Positions 7,901 to 15,328 of a stretch of 38,501 nt of DNA are shown here, one piece after another. How positions within the stretch are numbered: the stretch's first letter is position 1; each line of letters starts with the position of its first letter. The notes under the pieces are model-generated. The model did not search any database. It had not been told where the DNA came from and saw only the letters and a list, made by a program, of their open reading frames with translations. The stretch is from contig JAZUAC010000004.1 in assembly GCA_045637775.1 (NCBI GenBank), positions 1 to 38,501 of the forward strand, in the 5' to 3' direction. This stretch comes from UMGS172 sp045637775 (GTDB lineage Bacteria; Bacillota; Clostridia; Oscillospirales; Acutalibacteraceae). Made by a program: the position numbers and the translations under genes.

Positions 7901-8098
7901 GGTCGAGGTGACGGGACAAAGCTTTGCTTCGCAAATCTTCCCCGCTTGACGACCACTCCGCGCTGCTCGTGGTACCCGTCTGCGCGACATCCAACTAAAA
8001 AACAGTCCACCGGACTGTTTTTCTTGACGTTGTCTGCCCTCTTAGGGTTCAAGTCCCTTAAAACAAAAAAATAAAACAGACTTTTTGTCTGTTTTATT
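7896..8098 (-). repeat. tRNA-associated intergenic module, copy A (downstream of tRNA-Pro)
   Basis: Read in the tRNA direction, the unit holds: a terminator hairpin; an inverted T-arm-like segment (8042-8058); a perfect hairpin aaaaacagtcc-acc-ggactgttttt (7998-8022); a GC-rich variable part; and a copy of the last part of the tRNA including CCA (7901-7917, identical to 8104-8120). A second terminator follows. The same order of parts occurs beside tRNA-Arg at 21263-21443. It encodes no supported protein. Confidence 0.75.
8064..8098 (-). terminator. Terminator of tRNA-Pro
   Basis: Stem aataaaacagac (8070-8081) pairs with gtctgttttatt (8087-8098). On the minus strand it ends in a T7 run (A run at 8065-8071), directly after the tRNA. 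Confidence 0.8.
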
Positions 8099-8102
8099 TT
8101 TT

Positions 8103-8179
8103 TGGTCGAGGTGACGGGACTTGAACCCACGGCCTCCGCGTCCCGAACGCGGCGCTCTACCAAACTGAGCCACACCTCG
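8103..8179 (-). tRNA. tRNA-Pro(CGG)
   Basis: 77 bases on the minus strand with the CCA end encoded (TGG at 8103-8105 on plus). The acceptor stem is CGAGGTG/CACCTCG with discriminator A. The anticodon loop is TTCGGGA between CCGCG and CGCGG, giving anticodon CGG, which reads CCG. The T arm is GTGGG-TTCAAGT-CCCGT. All arms pair as in a normal tRNA. Confidence 0.96.
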
Positions 8180-8203
8180 ATAAATATTGAATTTTAAACT
8201 TAG

Positions 8204-8271
8204 CGGCAAATTGATTTTGAATTGTTTCGAGCACGCTACGCAGCTTACTCTTATCGAAAATCAATGTGCCG
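8204..8271. repeat. Inverted repeat upstream of tRNA-Pro
   Basis: cggcaaattgatttt (8204-8218) faces aaaatcaatgtgccg (8257-8271) with one mismatch around a 38-nt centre, and tttcga/tcgaaa inside extends the pairing. It sits just 5' of the tRNA on the minus strand. No T run follows, so it is not an obvious terminator. Confidence 0.6.
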
Positions 8272-8356
8272 TATTATTATATAGATATTTTCGCAGTTTG
8301 TCAAGTTATTTTTGAAAATAAAATTCGGGAGTGCTATCACACTCCCGAATCACGTA

Positions 8357-9418
8357 TTATACTATTTCCCCACCGATAACCACGGTGTCGATTGACATAT
8401 CATCGTTGAGGATTACAAGGTCGGCATCAAAGCCTTCCTCTACCCTGCCCTTATTGAGTCCCAACGAATTTGCAGGGGTTTCGGTTGCCATTTTGACAGC
8501 CTCATAAAAGTCGATTCCAAACTCGACCGCTTTTTTCACTCCAAACAAAAGCGGTTGCGAACCGCCTGCCAATGTGCCATCCTCCAAGGTGGCAACACCG
8601 TCTCGCATATAAACATCGAGCCCACCCGAGTCGTACTTACCGTCAGGACAGCCTGCAGGACGAATCGTATCCGAAATCAGAATCATTCGGTCGCTTGTGC
8701 ACATCTTATAAAGCGCCAAAACGGCAGATTTATGCACATGGTTGCCATCGCAAATAACCTCGGCATATATTCCCTTTTCGCAAGCGGCACCGATAGGTCC
8801 AGGTGCACGGTGCAACATGGGAGGCATTGCGTTAAAGGTATGTGTCAGGCTGTTTGCACCCGCTTCAATAGCCTTGATAGCATCATCGTATGTGCAATCG
8901 GTGTGACCCAGTGACACACTGCACTCTCCTGCAACCTGATTTATAAACTCGATACATCCATCCATTTCGGGTGCAACGGTTATTTTTTTGACATTTTTAA
9001 ACCGCTTAAAGCTCTCAATATCGGCCTTTTGGATATAAGCCTCGTTCTGTGCACCTTTTTTCTTGGGTGAAATATACGGACCTTCAAGGTGAAAACCTGC
9101 AATCACGGCACCGTCACGCGGCAATTTGCCGTTTGTGATTCGCTCTAAATTTTCAGCACTGTCGGTCATGGTGGTGGGTAGCCAACAGGTAGTTCCCGCC
9201 TTGGCCAAAGCAATGCTCATTTCTTTGAGTTTTCCGTCGGAAACATCATTTCCTCCAAACCCGTGCAAATGAACATCAATAAGTCCGGGGATAACGCGTT
9301 TGCCTTTAGCATCCAACACATAATCGCCGCAAAGGTTCTCGCCGATTTCGGCAATAACACCGTCTTTTACAGATATATCGAAAACACCGTTTTTTAATTT
9401 AGCGTTTTTAATAAGCAT
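8357..9418 (-). CDS. nagA: N-acetylglucosamine-6-phosphate deacetylase
   Basis: Amidohydrolase that removes acetate from GlcNAc-6-phosphate, giving glucosamine-6-phosphate for glycolysis or wall synthesis. 353 residues, slightly shorter than the usual 380-400. Metal and substrate motifs in order: IDVHLHGFGG (His-X-His, the two-metal Firmicute form), HLEGPYISPKKKGAQ with the metal Glu, SLGHTDCTYDDA, THTFNAMPPMLHRAPG, CDGNHVH, and the catalytic Asp in LISDTI. GTLAGG near the C terminus is also typical. I chose 9418, which has AAGGAA upstream and lies 10 bases after the preceding stop. Last gene of a three-gene minus-strand operon with two sugar kinases, so it probably serves amino-sugar salvage. 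Confidence 0.93.
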   Translation of the reverse strand: MLIKNAKLKNGVFDISVKDGVIAEIGENLCGDYVLDAKGKRVIPGLIDVHLHGFGGNDVSDGKLKEMSIALAKAGTTCWLPTTMTDSAENLERITNGKLPRDGAVIAGFHLEGPYISPKKKGAQNEAYIQKADIESFKRFKNVKKITVAPEMDGCIEFINQVAGECSVSLGHTDCTYDDAIKAIEAGANSLTHTFNAMPPMLHRAPGPIGAACEKGIYAEVICDGNHVHKSAVLALYKMCTSDRMILISDTIRPAGCPDGKYDSGGLDVYMRDGVATLEDGTLAGGSQPLLFGVKKAVEFGIDFYEAVKMATETPANSLGLNKGRVEEGFDADLVILNDDMSIDTVVIGGEIV

Positions 9419-9428
9419 AGTAGATTCC

Positions 9429-10541
9429 TTACTTATATTTAGCAACGATAGCCTTCATTGCATCCCACTGCTCTTCCATTTCCTGTACCAGCTTAAACTG
9501 TGTACGGCAACGGACAAGGTTGTGATCCTCGGAAGATGTCTTGAAATATGTATCACCGTCGATATAGTCGGTCAAGAAACGCATACCGCACTCGAGAGTC
9601 ATCATTTTGGCACCCTCGGGCAGAAGCATTATTTCATCCTCGGTGAGGATTCCGCCGCAACCCTTTAAGAAACCTCTTGTATAGGTTTCAAAAAGACTAA
9701 TATCAAAATGCACCTTATTAAGATCACGTTCATCTTCAGCGGCAGTGCTTGCACCAAATCGGATAGAATCACCAAAGTCATTGACCGAGTAGCCCGGCAT
9801 AATGGTGTCAAGGTCAACAACACAAACCGGCTCACGGGTATCCTTGTCAAGCATGACATTGTTCATCTTGGTATCGTTATGGGTGACTCGCTTGGGCAAT
9901 TTACCCTCGTTATGAGCATCCTCCAACACCGAAGTGAACTCCTTGCGTGCTTTAACAAACTCGATTTCGGGCAAAGCGTTATCTGCACGACCCGAAGCAT
10001 TTTTCTCAAGTGACTTAACAAAATTCTCATATCTTACGGGCGTGTTATGGAAATTGGGGATGGTTTCATAGAGGCTTTCGGCAGGATATTCGGCCAACTG
10101 CTTTTGGAAGTTTCCGAAAGCAACCGCCGACTGATAAAAGTCGTTATTATCCTCGGGAAGCTCAAGCGAAATAGCGTCGACAACATAGACCATTGCGCGC
10201 CAAACATCACCATAACCGTCGATATGATAACCCTTTTTGTCGTTGGTTTTAATGATATTGATGGTCTCACGCTCGGGGTCGCCACCGCGTTTGATAACCT
10301 CTTCACGAAGGAATGAGGTGACACCAAGAATATTGGACATAACAGCCTCAGGCTGTTTGAAAACATTACCATTGATACGCTGAATAATATACTTTCTTAT
10401 TGTACGTTCAAAGCGAAAACGAACCAGATATGTATCATTTATATGACCGTTACCAAAAGGACGGAAATCAACCAAATCACCACAAAAATTGAAGTTATTG
10501 ATAGCCTCAATAACGGCTGCCGATTTATCAAGCTTTCTCAT
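9429..10541 (-). CDS. N-acetylhexosamine 1-kinase-like phosphotransferase
   Basis: 370 residues of the aminoglycoside-phosphotransferase/choline-kinase fold. The text resembles NahK (LnpB), which phosphorylates GlcNAc or GalNAc at C1 in the galacto-N-biose/lacto-N-biose pathway: FGNGHINDTYLV for the nucleotide loop, IIQRINGNVFKQPEAVM, GGDPERET, then the catalytic loop THNDTKMNNVML with the proton-accepting Asp, and VVDLDTIMPG with the metal Asp. The AGGAGTG site fixes the start. It sits 18 bases after the ROK kinase stop and 10 before nagA. Substrate is inferred from the family and the operon; other sugar 1-kinases of the fold cannot be excluded. No lacto-N-biose phosphorylase is in the window. 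Confidence 0.82.
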   Translation of the reverse strand: MRKLDKSAAVIEAINNFNFCGDLVDFRPFGNGHINDTYLVRFRFERTIRKYIIQRINGNVFKQPEAVMSNILGVTSFLREEVIKRGGDPERETINIIKTNDKKGYHIDGYGDVWRAMVYVVDAISLELPEDNNDFYQSAVAFGNFQKQLAEYPAESLYETIPNFHNTPVRYENFVKSLEKNASGRADNALPEIEFVKARKEFTSVLEDAHNEGKLPKRVTHNDTKMNNVMLDKDTREPVCVVDLDTIMPGYSVNDFGDSIRFGASTAAEDERDLNKVHFDISLFETYTRGFLKGCGGILTEDEIMLLPEGAKMMTLECGMRFLTDYIDGDTYFKTSSEDHNLVRCRTQFKLVQEMEEQWDAMKAIVAKYK

Positions 10542-10559
10542 AAAAACACTCCTAAAAAA

Positions 10560-11528
10560 TTATTCCTCGTCACCTGCGGCATCGAGCATTATGTCAGCCG
10601 CCGCACCAACGATACCTGCATCATTAAAAAGACCTGCCGCCCTTATCTTGGGTCGTTTGGCCAAAGATTTTATAACACAGTTTTCCTTAACAAGCTTATC
10701 GAGAGGTGCAATAAGTGTTTCACCCTCGGCCGACATACCGCCGCCGATACAAACCACCTCAGGTTGAAGCAAAGTAATGATATTAGCGACACCAATGCTC
10801 AAATACTTTACAAACCTTTTGATGACATTTTGAGCAACCTCATCGCCCATTTCTGCGGCATCATAAGCCGATTTACCGTTGACATTGTCGGTGTTATGGT
10901 TGCATATCTCCCACAGTTTACTGTCGGGATTATTAAGCATAGCTTCCTTGGTGTCGTTAATAAGTGCCGTTGCCGAGCAATAGGTTTCCAGGCATCCACG
11001 GTTACCGCAGGTACAAACTCTGCCACCGGGAACGGTTACGATATGACCGATTTCGGCACCTGCACCGTTAAAGCCTTCCCAAATCTTGCCGTTGAGCACT
11101 ATTCCGCCGCCAACACCTGTTCCGATAGTAACTGCGACCAAGGAATGATAACCCTTGCCTGCACCCGCGGCATATTCGGCCAAAGCTGCCGCATTGGCAT
11201 CGTTACAAACGGCACACTTCTTTCCGGTTCTCTCAATCAACATCTGTTCAAGCGGAACGTTATCGAATTTAAGATTGGATGCCATGACAACAACGCCATC
11301 CTTAATAATGCCGGGACTTGCGGCACCGATACCCTCGATATCGTCAAAGCTTATGCCTGAATCATCACAAAGCTTGCGGCAAAGTGCGGCAATATCATCG
11401 CAGATAGACTCGGCACTGCGGGGCGCATTGGTCTTTATGGAAGCCTTACACTTGATATCAAAAGCCTCATCCACAATGCCTGCGGCAATGTTTGTTCCAC
11501 CAATGTCTACTCCAATATAATACTTCAT
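10560..11528 (-). CDS. ROK-family sugar kinase (glucokinase or N-acetylhexosamine kinase)
   Basis: 322 residues, the usual ROK length. The N-terminal phosphate loop is YIGVDIGGTNIAAGIVD. NDANAAALAEYAAG holds the catalytic Asp, VTIGTGVGGGIVLNG the second phosphate motif, and AEIGHIVTVPGG plus the CTCGNRGCLE cluster (Cys-X-Cys-X4-Cys) give the zinc site. No helix-turn-helix is present, so it is an enzyme and not a ROK repressor. I chose 11528, seven residues before GVDIGG, because AGGAG lies at proper spacing. It is the first gene of the operon with the NahK-like kinase and nagA, so GlcNAc or ManNAc are more likely substrates than glucose, which is an inference from context. Confidence 0.88.
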   Translation of the reverse strand: MKYYIGVDIGGTNIAAGIVDEAFDIKCKASIKTNAPRSAESICDDIAALCRKLCDDSGISFDDIEGIGAASPGIIKDGVVVMASNLKFDNVPLEQMLIERTGKKCAVCNDANAAALAEYAAGAGKGYHSLVAVTIGTGVGGGIVLNGKIWEGFNGAGAEIGHIVTVPGGRVCTCGNRGCLETYCSATALINDTKEAMLNNPDSKLWEICNHNTDNVNGKSAYDAAEMGDEVAQNVIKRFVKYLSIGVANIITLLQPEVVCIGGGMSAEGETLIAPLDKLVKENCVIKSLAKRPKIRAAGLFNDAGIVGAAADIMLDAAGDEE

Positions 11529-11576
11529 ATTTTCACTCCTTGTCAAGTCGTAAAACGGTTAATCCTTTACGTATTT

Positions 11577-11605
11577 ATATTACAACTCAAGACTTGATTT
11601 TTCAA
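11577..11605 (-). promoter_or_regulatory. Promoter of the amino-sugar operon
   Basis: On the minus strand TTGAAA (11600-11605), 17 bases, TAATAT (11577-11582). The spacer holds the palindrome tcaagacttga (11587-11597), a possible operator. The -35 box touches that of the divergent regulator promoter. Confidence 0.65.
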
Positions 11606-11622
11606 TGGAACAAATGTATAAT
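11594..11622 (+). promoter_or_regulatory. Promoter of the PocR/AraC regulator gene
   Basis: TTGATT (11594-11599), 17 bases, TATAAT (11617-11622). It overlaps the divergent operon promoter, so one bound regulator could control both directions. Confidence 0.6.
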
Positions 11623-11658
11623 GATTAGTAAAATAGTACAAATTTTACGGAGTTATAT

Positions 11659-12474
11659 ATGGGAACGCGTTTACAGACCTTAAACATACTAAAAGATTTT
11701 CACAAAATCACGGGTGCCCGAATCTCGTTGCATGACCTTGATTTCAACGAAATTGCCGCCTACCCCGATAACCTTTTGCCGTTTTGCCAAAAGGTTCAGT
11801 TAAACAGTTCGGTAAGAGAAAAATGCCTTTTGGCCGACTCGGTAGCCTTTAACACGGTTAAAAAGACAGGTCAGCCTTACACATACGAATGTCATTGCGG
11901 ACTTGTTGAAACGGTGGCACCCATCTACAACTTCGGCACGCTTACGGGATATTTTATGATGGGTCAGATTGCTAACAGTACCGACGACAGTTTTAGAAAA
12001 ATCACAAGGATGTCCGAAAAGTATTTTGAAACACACGAGGAGTTTTCGCAATATTGCCAACTTATCCCTAAAATAGGCACCGATATAATGGGCAGTTATA
12101 TAAACATATTAGAGATAATTGCCGAATATATGACCCAAACCAACCGACTGACACTTAAAGACCGTGACATTGCTTTGGGTGTGTATGAATACATAAACAA
12201 GAACTTTTCAAAAAGAATAACGGTGGAAATGCTGTGTGATATGTTCGGTTGCAGCCGAACAACGCTTATGAACTCGTTTAAAACGCGTTATAATGAAACC
12301 CTTGGCGAATATTTAAACGAGCTTCGCTTGAAGAACGCCAAAAAGATGCTGGATAACAGTACCAAAAGCATAAAATCCATTGCATCGGAATGCGGATTTT
12401 CCGACCAAAACTATTTTTCAAAGGTGTTCCGCAAAAAATACAGCAAAACACCGTCCGATTATCGAACCAAGTAG
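11659..12474 (+). CDS. AraC-family transcription regulator with PocR sensory domain
   Basis: 271 residues. The first 150 match the PocR domain, a PAS-like ligand sensor, with TGARISLHDLDFNEI, the QPYTYECHCGLVETVAPI block and GYFMMGQI. The C-terminal 100 residues are an AraC DNA-binding domain with two helix-turn-helix motifs: ITVEMLCDMFGCSRTTLMNSFK and, after a linker, SIKSIASECGFSDQNYFSKVFRK, ending PSDYRTK. ACGGAG at 11649 sets the start. It is transcribed away from the amino-sugar operon and the two promoters overlap, so it probably regulates that operon. The ligand is unknown. It ends in TAG, the only annotated gene in the window to do so, which speaks against TAG being a sense codon here. 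Confidence 0.9.
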   Translation: MGTRLQTLNILKDFHKITGARISLHDLDFNEIAAYPDNLLPFCQKVQLNSSVREKCLLADSVAFNTVKKTGQPYTYECHCGLVETVAPIYNFGTLTGYFMMGQIANSTDDSFRKITRMSEKYFETHEEFSQYCQLIPKIGTDIMGSYINILEIIAEYMTQTNRLTLKDRDIALGVYEYINKNFSKRITVEMLCDMFGCSRTTLMNSFKTRYNETLGEYLNELRLKNAKKMLDNSTKSIKSIASECGFSDQNYFSKVFRKKYSKTPSDYRTK

Positions 12475-12518
12475 AAACGGCTGATCACTTTGCAAACACA
12501 CGCTTTCCTATAATGCAA

Positions 12519-12559
12519 CAAAAAAATCCCACGCTTGCCTCAAAGACAAGTGTGGGATT
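12519..12559 (-). terminator. Terminator of the zinc-ribbon protein gene
   Basis: Stem aatcccacgcttg (12525-12537) with caagtgtgggatt (12547-12559); one mismatch. The T run is on the minus strand (A run at 12519-12526). It may also slow plus-strand transcription from the regulator gene. Confidence 0.82.
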
Positions 12560-12576
12560 AAAAAATATTACACTTA

Positions 12577-13284
12577 TTAGACGGATTTTTGTTCTTTTGC
12601 GGTTGCTACAGCTTCCTTAATAGGGGCTATCGACGCCACCGCGGCAAGAGCATACGAAATAATAATCCATTCAGCAAACTCCGCCATTACCTCATCATTT
12701 TCTAATACATTGGGAAGCTCCTCAATTACATCAATATAAGACATATCGACACCGGAAGGAAGTTCAAAATAGATTGCAAGTCCGTAACCAAGGAAACAAG
12801 CAATACCAATAATAATAACCGCAACTAATATTACAGCAACAACACCTTTAACCGAACCCTTGGAACCCGAAAACTTTTTGTAGCCGAAATTGGCCAGCAA
12901 AACTATAATAAGTCCGCAAACGCCGGCAATCCAACCGGTTGCTGATACGGCACAGAAAATTGCACCGCCAATAAGACCAAACAAAATCGCACCAAAAATA
13001 CCGGCAATAACATTCTCCGGTTTATTTGATTGTGATGTATTTGCTTGTTGATTCACGGATTCGATAAACATCGGCTGTGCATTGACAGGCGGTTGCATCG
13101 GTTGCTGTACAGGCTGCTGAACCGGTTGTTGAACGGGTTGAGCATATGTAGGCTGCTGAATGGGCTGCTGAATGGGCTGCTGAATGGGTTGTTGGGGTGC
13201 TACGGGAGCCTGCATTTTAGTACCGCAGTTGGCGCAAAAAGCCTGACCCTCTGCAACCTGATTTCCACAATTACTACAAAACAT
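12577..13284 (-). CDS. Zinc-ribbon membrane protein with Gln-Pro repeat linker
   Basis: 235 residues. The N terminus is a double CXXC zinc ribbon, MFCSNCGNQVAEG then FCANCGTKM. Residues about 30-70 are a low-complexity linker built from QQP-type units (QQPI and QQPV repeats). Two or three hydrophobic segments follow at about 95-140 and 148-175, then an acidic stretch and a last hydrophobic segment near residue 210. The AGGAGGT site selects MFCSNC as the start. Such zinc-ribbon plus membrane proteins are common in Clostridia and mostly uncharacterised. The zinc ribbon should face the cytoplasm. No function can be assigned. It has its own terminator. Confidence 0.85.
   Translation of the reverse strand: MFCSNCGNQVAEGQAFCANCGTKMQAPVAPQQPIQQPIQQPIQQPTYAQPVQQPVQQPVQQPMQPPVNAQPMFIESVNQQANTSQSNKPENVIAGIFGAILFGLIGGAIFCAVSATGWIAGVCGLIIVLLANFGYKKFSGSKGSVKGVVAVILVAVIIIGIACFLGYGLAIYFELPSGVDMSYIDVIEELPNVLENDEVMAEFAEWIIISYALAAVASIAPIKEAVATAKEQKSV
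13088..13195. repeat. Short tandem repeat encoding the Gln-Pro linker
   Basis: Units of 9 to 15 bases of the gggctgctgaat type encode QQPI and QQPV on the minus strand. It is an in-frame coding microsatellite and a likely site of length change. Confidence 0.75.
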
Positions 13285-13391
13285 GATAATACCTCCTAAA
13301 TTCATTAACTACAAATTACATTATAATTCTACTATACTTTCGTTTAAATTGCAATACACTTTATTGCTTTAATTTAATGATTTTCGACAAC

Positions 13392-13425
13392 AAAAACAGC
13401 CTCACCGTTTGATGAGGCTGTTTTT
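13392..13425 (-). terminator. Terminator of the Cys-rich protein gene
   Basis: Stem aaaaacagcctca (13392-13404) with tgaggctgttttt (13413-13425), 8-nt loop, 16 bases past the stop of the Cys-rich gene. It has A and T runs on both sides. Confidence 0.88.
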
Positions 13426-13440
13426 ATTGAAATGAAAGAT

Positions 13441-14262
13441 TTAGTCCTCTCGACTGCCGCAACCGCAATCGTCATCCATAACACAGGGTCTCGGAGGGAA
13501 AAAGTCCTCGGTCGGGAACTTTATCCTACGGAAAACATCACATGGACTGTCGGTAGAATCGTCGCACTGCTTTTCAGGCACGCAGAAATCGTACACAGGG
13601 ACAAGCATCTGAACATTTCGGATAAGCTGGATTATGGTGAACAATCCGAGTGTTACCATAACCGCTTTATTTTCGGGGTCGGAGCAAGGGTCGATGCAAC
13701 CTCCCACTACCGAGGCAATGCCTGCGGGGATATAACCGGGAAGGTCACAGATGCAACGGCAGTCACCGATGCGTGCCGATAGAGGTATCGGATCAACCGC
13801 CTGAACAACACATTTGGGAGCATTTCCGCCTGAGACGGTTCGGCGATTGCAACCGTCATCGGCAACATAGTCGTTAGAGAAGGTTTTTACACTACCCTCG
13901 CTACCGTAGAGAATTGCCTTTTTGTTGTAGAAGCAAACACCCTTGATGCAAACGGGACAGGTGTGCGGTGCGGTGAACACATCCAAAGCCACCACAAAGA
14001 AGAATGTGAGGTCGCAAGAATAGAAACCGCGGTTAAATGTCACCTGCTCCACATCTATGTTAACATCAATAACCTCTGCCGATTTGAGTCTGACACTGCA
14101 GGCCGAATTAACGAGCTTTTGGTCGGACGGCGAAAAATACACCCTCATATCGGTCACGCAGTCACGGTCACAGCAGGAATCGTATACCCTGCCCGCATCA
14201 ATACAGACCGCTTCTTTGAAAGACGTGCAATCTGTGGGGCAATTTTGTTTTATATCTGCCAT
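13441..14262 (-). CDS. Conserved Cys-rich clostridial protein of unknown function
   Basis: 273 residues, no signal peptide and no clear membrane segment. It is rich in Cys, many in pairs or close sets: CPTDC, SCCDRDC, CPVC, DCRCICD, and a C-terminal DDDCGCG. The start of the protein reads SFKEAVCIDAGRVYDSC, followed by DMRVYFSP and, after about 30 residues, VTFNRGFYSCDLTFFF; FGSEGS-like YGSEGSVKTF lies mid-protein. I recall this layout from uncharacterised proteins of spore-forming Clostridia, but cannot name a studied family. A coat or other structural role would fit a Cys-rich soluble protein but is only a guess. AGGAGG-type bases upstream of MADIKQN give the start; the longer frame upstream is unlikely. 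Confidence 0.8.
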   Translation of the reverse strand: MADIKQNCPTDCTSFKEAVCIDAGRVYDSCCDRDCVTDMRVYFSPSDQKLVNSACSVRLKSAEVIDVNIDVEQVTFNRGFYSCDLTFFFVVALDVFTAPHTCPVCIKGVCFYNKKAILYGSEGSVKTFSNDYVADDGCNRRTVSGGNAPKCVVQAVDPIPLSARIGDCRCICDLPGYIPAGIASVVGGCIDPCSDPENKAVMVTLGLFTIIQLIRNVQMLVPVYDFCVPEKQCDDSTDSPCDVFRRIKFPTEDFFPPRPCVMDDDCGCGSRED

Positions 14263-14394
14263 AATAATCCTCCATACTGAAATTTTGTCGAACAAATAAT
14301 TCGACTTCTCTACATTTTATTCAAAGTTATGGGTTGTGTTACGGCTTTTTTGGGCATACATTATTGTGAACACAAAATCGCAAACCAATATAGT

Positions 14395-14423
14395 TTGACA
14401 AATCATGGGTTTTGGTGTAAAAT
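14395..14423 (+). promoter_or_regulatory. Promoter of uppP-coaX
   Basis: TTGACA (14395-14400), 17 bases, TAAAAT (14418-14423). An in-frame ATG at 14405 lies within this promoter, which supports the later start at 14462. Confidence 0.75.
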
Positions 14424-14461
14424 ATTTGTTTAGAAAAACAAATTCGAAAGCAGGTGCTTTT

Positions 14462-15316
14462 ATGACAGAATTTATTGAAATACTGAAATCAATACTTTAC
14501 GGTATTGTTGAAGGTATTACCGAGTGGCTTCCCGTTTCCAGCACAGGCCACCTCATTTTGTTCGAAGAGTTCTTTTGGAATACTCCCGACAAGGAAGCGT
14601 TTTTGGAAATGTTCCGCGTTGTTATCCAGTTGGGCGCCATTCTTGCAGTTATTGTCATGTTCTTCAGAAAGCTTAATCCTTTTTCACCCAAAAAGGATGC
14701 CATAGCTAAAAAGTCGACATGGGAAATGTGGTTCAAGGTAATCATTGCCTGTTTACCTGCCGCTGTTATCGGTTTGCCGTTTGATGATTGGTTGGACAGT
14801 CACTTCTACAACTTCCAGACCGTTGCAACCACCCTTATAATATATGGTATTGCGTTTATTGTGCTTGAATCGACCAAGCGTTCCGAACCTCGCATAAACG
14901 ATATTTCCGAAATGTCATACAAAACGGCATTATTCATAGGTCTTATTCAGCTGTTGGCTCTTATTCCCGGCACATCGCGTTCGGGTGCTACCATTTTGGG
15001 TGCTATGTTGCTCGGCTGTTCGAGAACCGTTGCCGCAGAGTTCTCGTTCTTCCTTGCAATTCCAGTCATGTTCGGTGCAAGTCTTCTCAAATGCGCTTCC
15101 TATGCCAAAGACATTGCTTCAGGCGAAGCCGCAATGTTCGGCGGTCTCGAGTGTGCAGTTTTGGTGGTTGGTTTAGTAGTTGCATTCGTTGTATCGCTAT
15201 TGGCCATCCGTTTCTTGACCGACTATGTTAAGAGAAAGAATTTCAAGCCGTTTGGATATTACCGCATTATACTTGGAATCACACTTTTGGGATACTTTTT
15301 TCTGTTTGCAAAATAA
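14462..15316 (+). CDS. uppP: Undecaprenyl-diphosphatase
   Basis: Integral membrane enzyme that removes one phosphate from undecaprenyl diphosphate, recycling the lipid carrier for wall synthesis; its loss or gain changes bacitracin sensitivity. 284 residues, normal for the BacA/UppP family. Both signature motifs are present: EGITEWLPVSSTGHL near residue 17 and PGTSRSGATILGAMLL near 165. Hydrophobic segments span most of the rest. The start at 14462 gives the family's usual N terminus, a few residues before the first motif; the ribosome site (AGCAGG) is moderate. coaX follows after 12 bases in the same operon, and a terminator closes it. Confidence 0.95.
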   Translation: MTEFIEILKSILYGIVEGITEWLPVSSTGHLILFEEFFWNTPDKEAFLEMFRVVIQLGAILAVIVMFFRKLNPFSPKKDAIAKKSTWEMWFKVIIACLPAAVIGLPFDDWLDSHFYNFQTVATTLIIYGIAFIVLESTKRSEPRINDISEMSYKTALFIGLIQLLALIPGTSRSGATILGAMLLGCSRTVAAEFSFFLAIPVMFGASLLKCASYAKDIASGEAAMFGGLECAVLVVGLVVAFVVSLLAIRFLTDYVKRKNFKPFGYYRIILGITLLGYFFLFAK

Positions 15317-15328
15317 AGGAGTTTAAAA

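Noticed and set aside
7896..8120. Attachment sites of an integrated genomic island
   Set aside because: The tRNA tail repeats are only about 200 bases apart, with no integrase or cargo between them; treated as a small repeat module.
7819..8175. 118-codon open frame on the minus strand
   Set aside because: It runs through tRNA-Pro, its terminator and the intergenic module; it shares the KNSPVDCFL peptide with an opposite-strand frame at 21207-21455 only because of the palindromic hairpin.
13088..13195. CRISPR-like array
   Set aside because: Repeats are contiguous, in frame and have no unique spacers; they encode the QQP linker.
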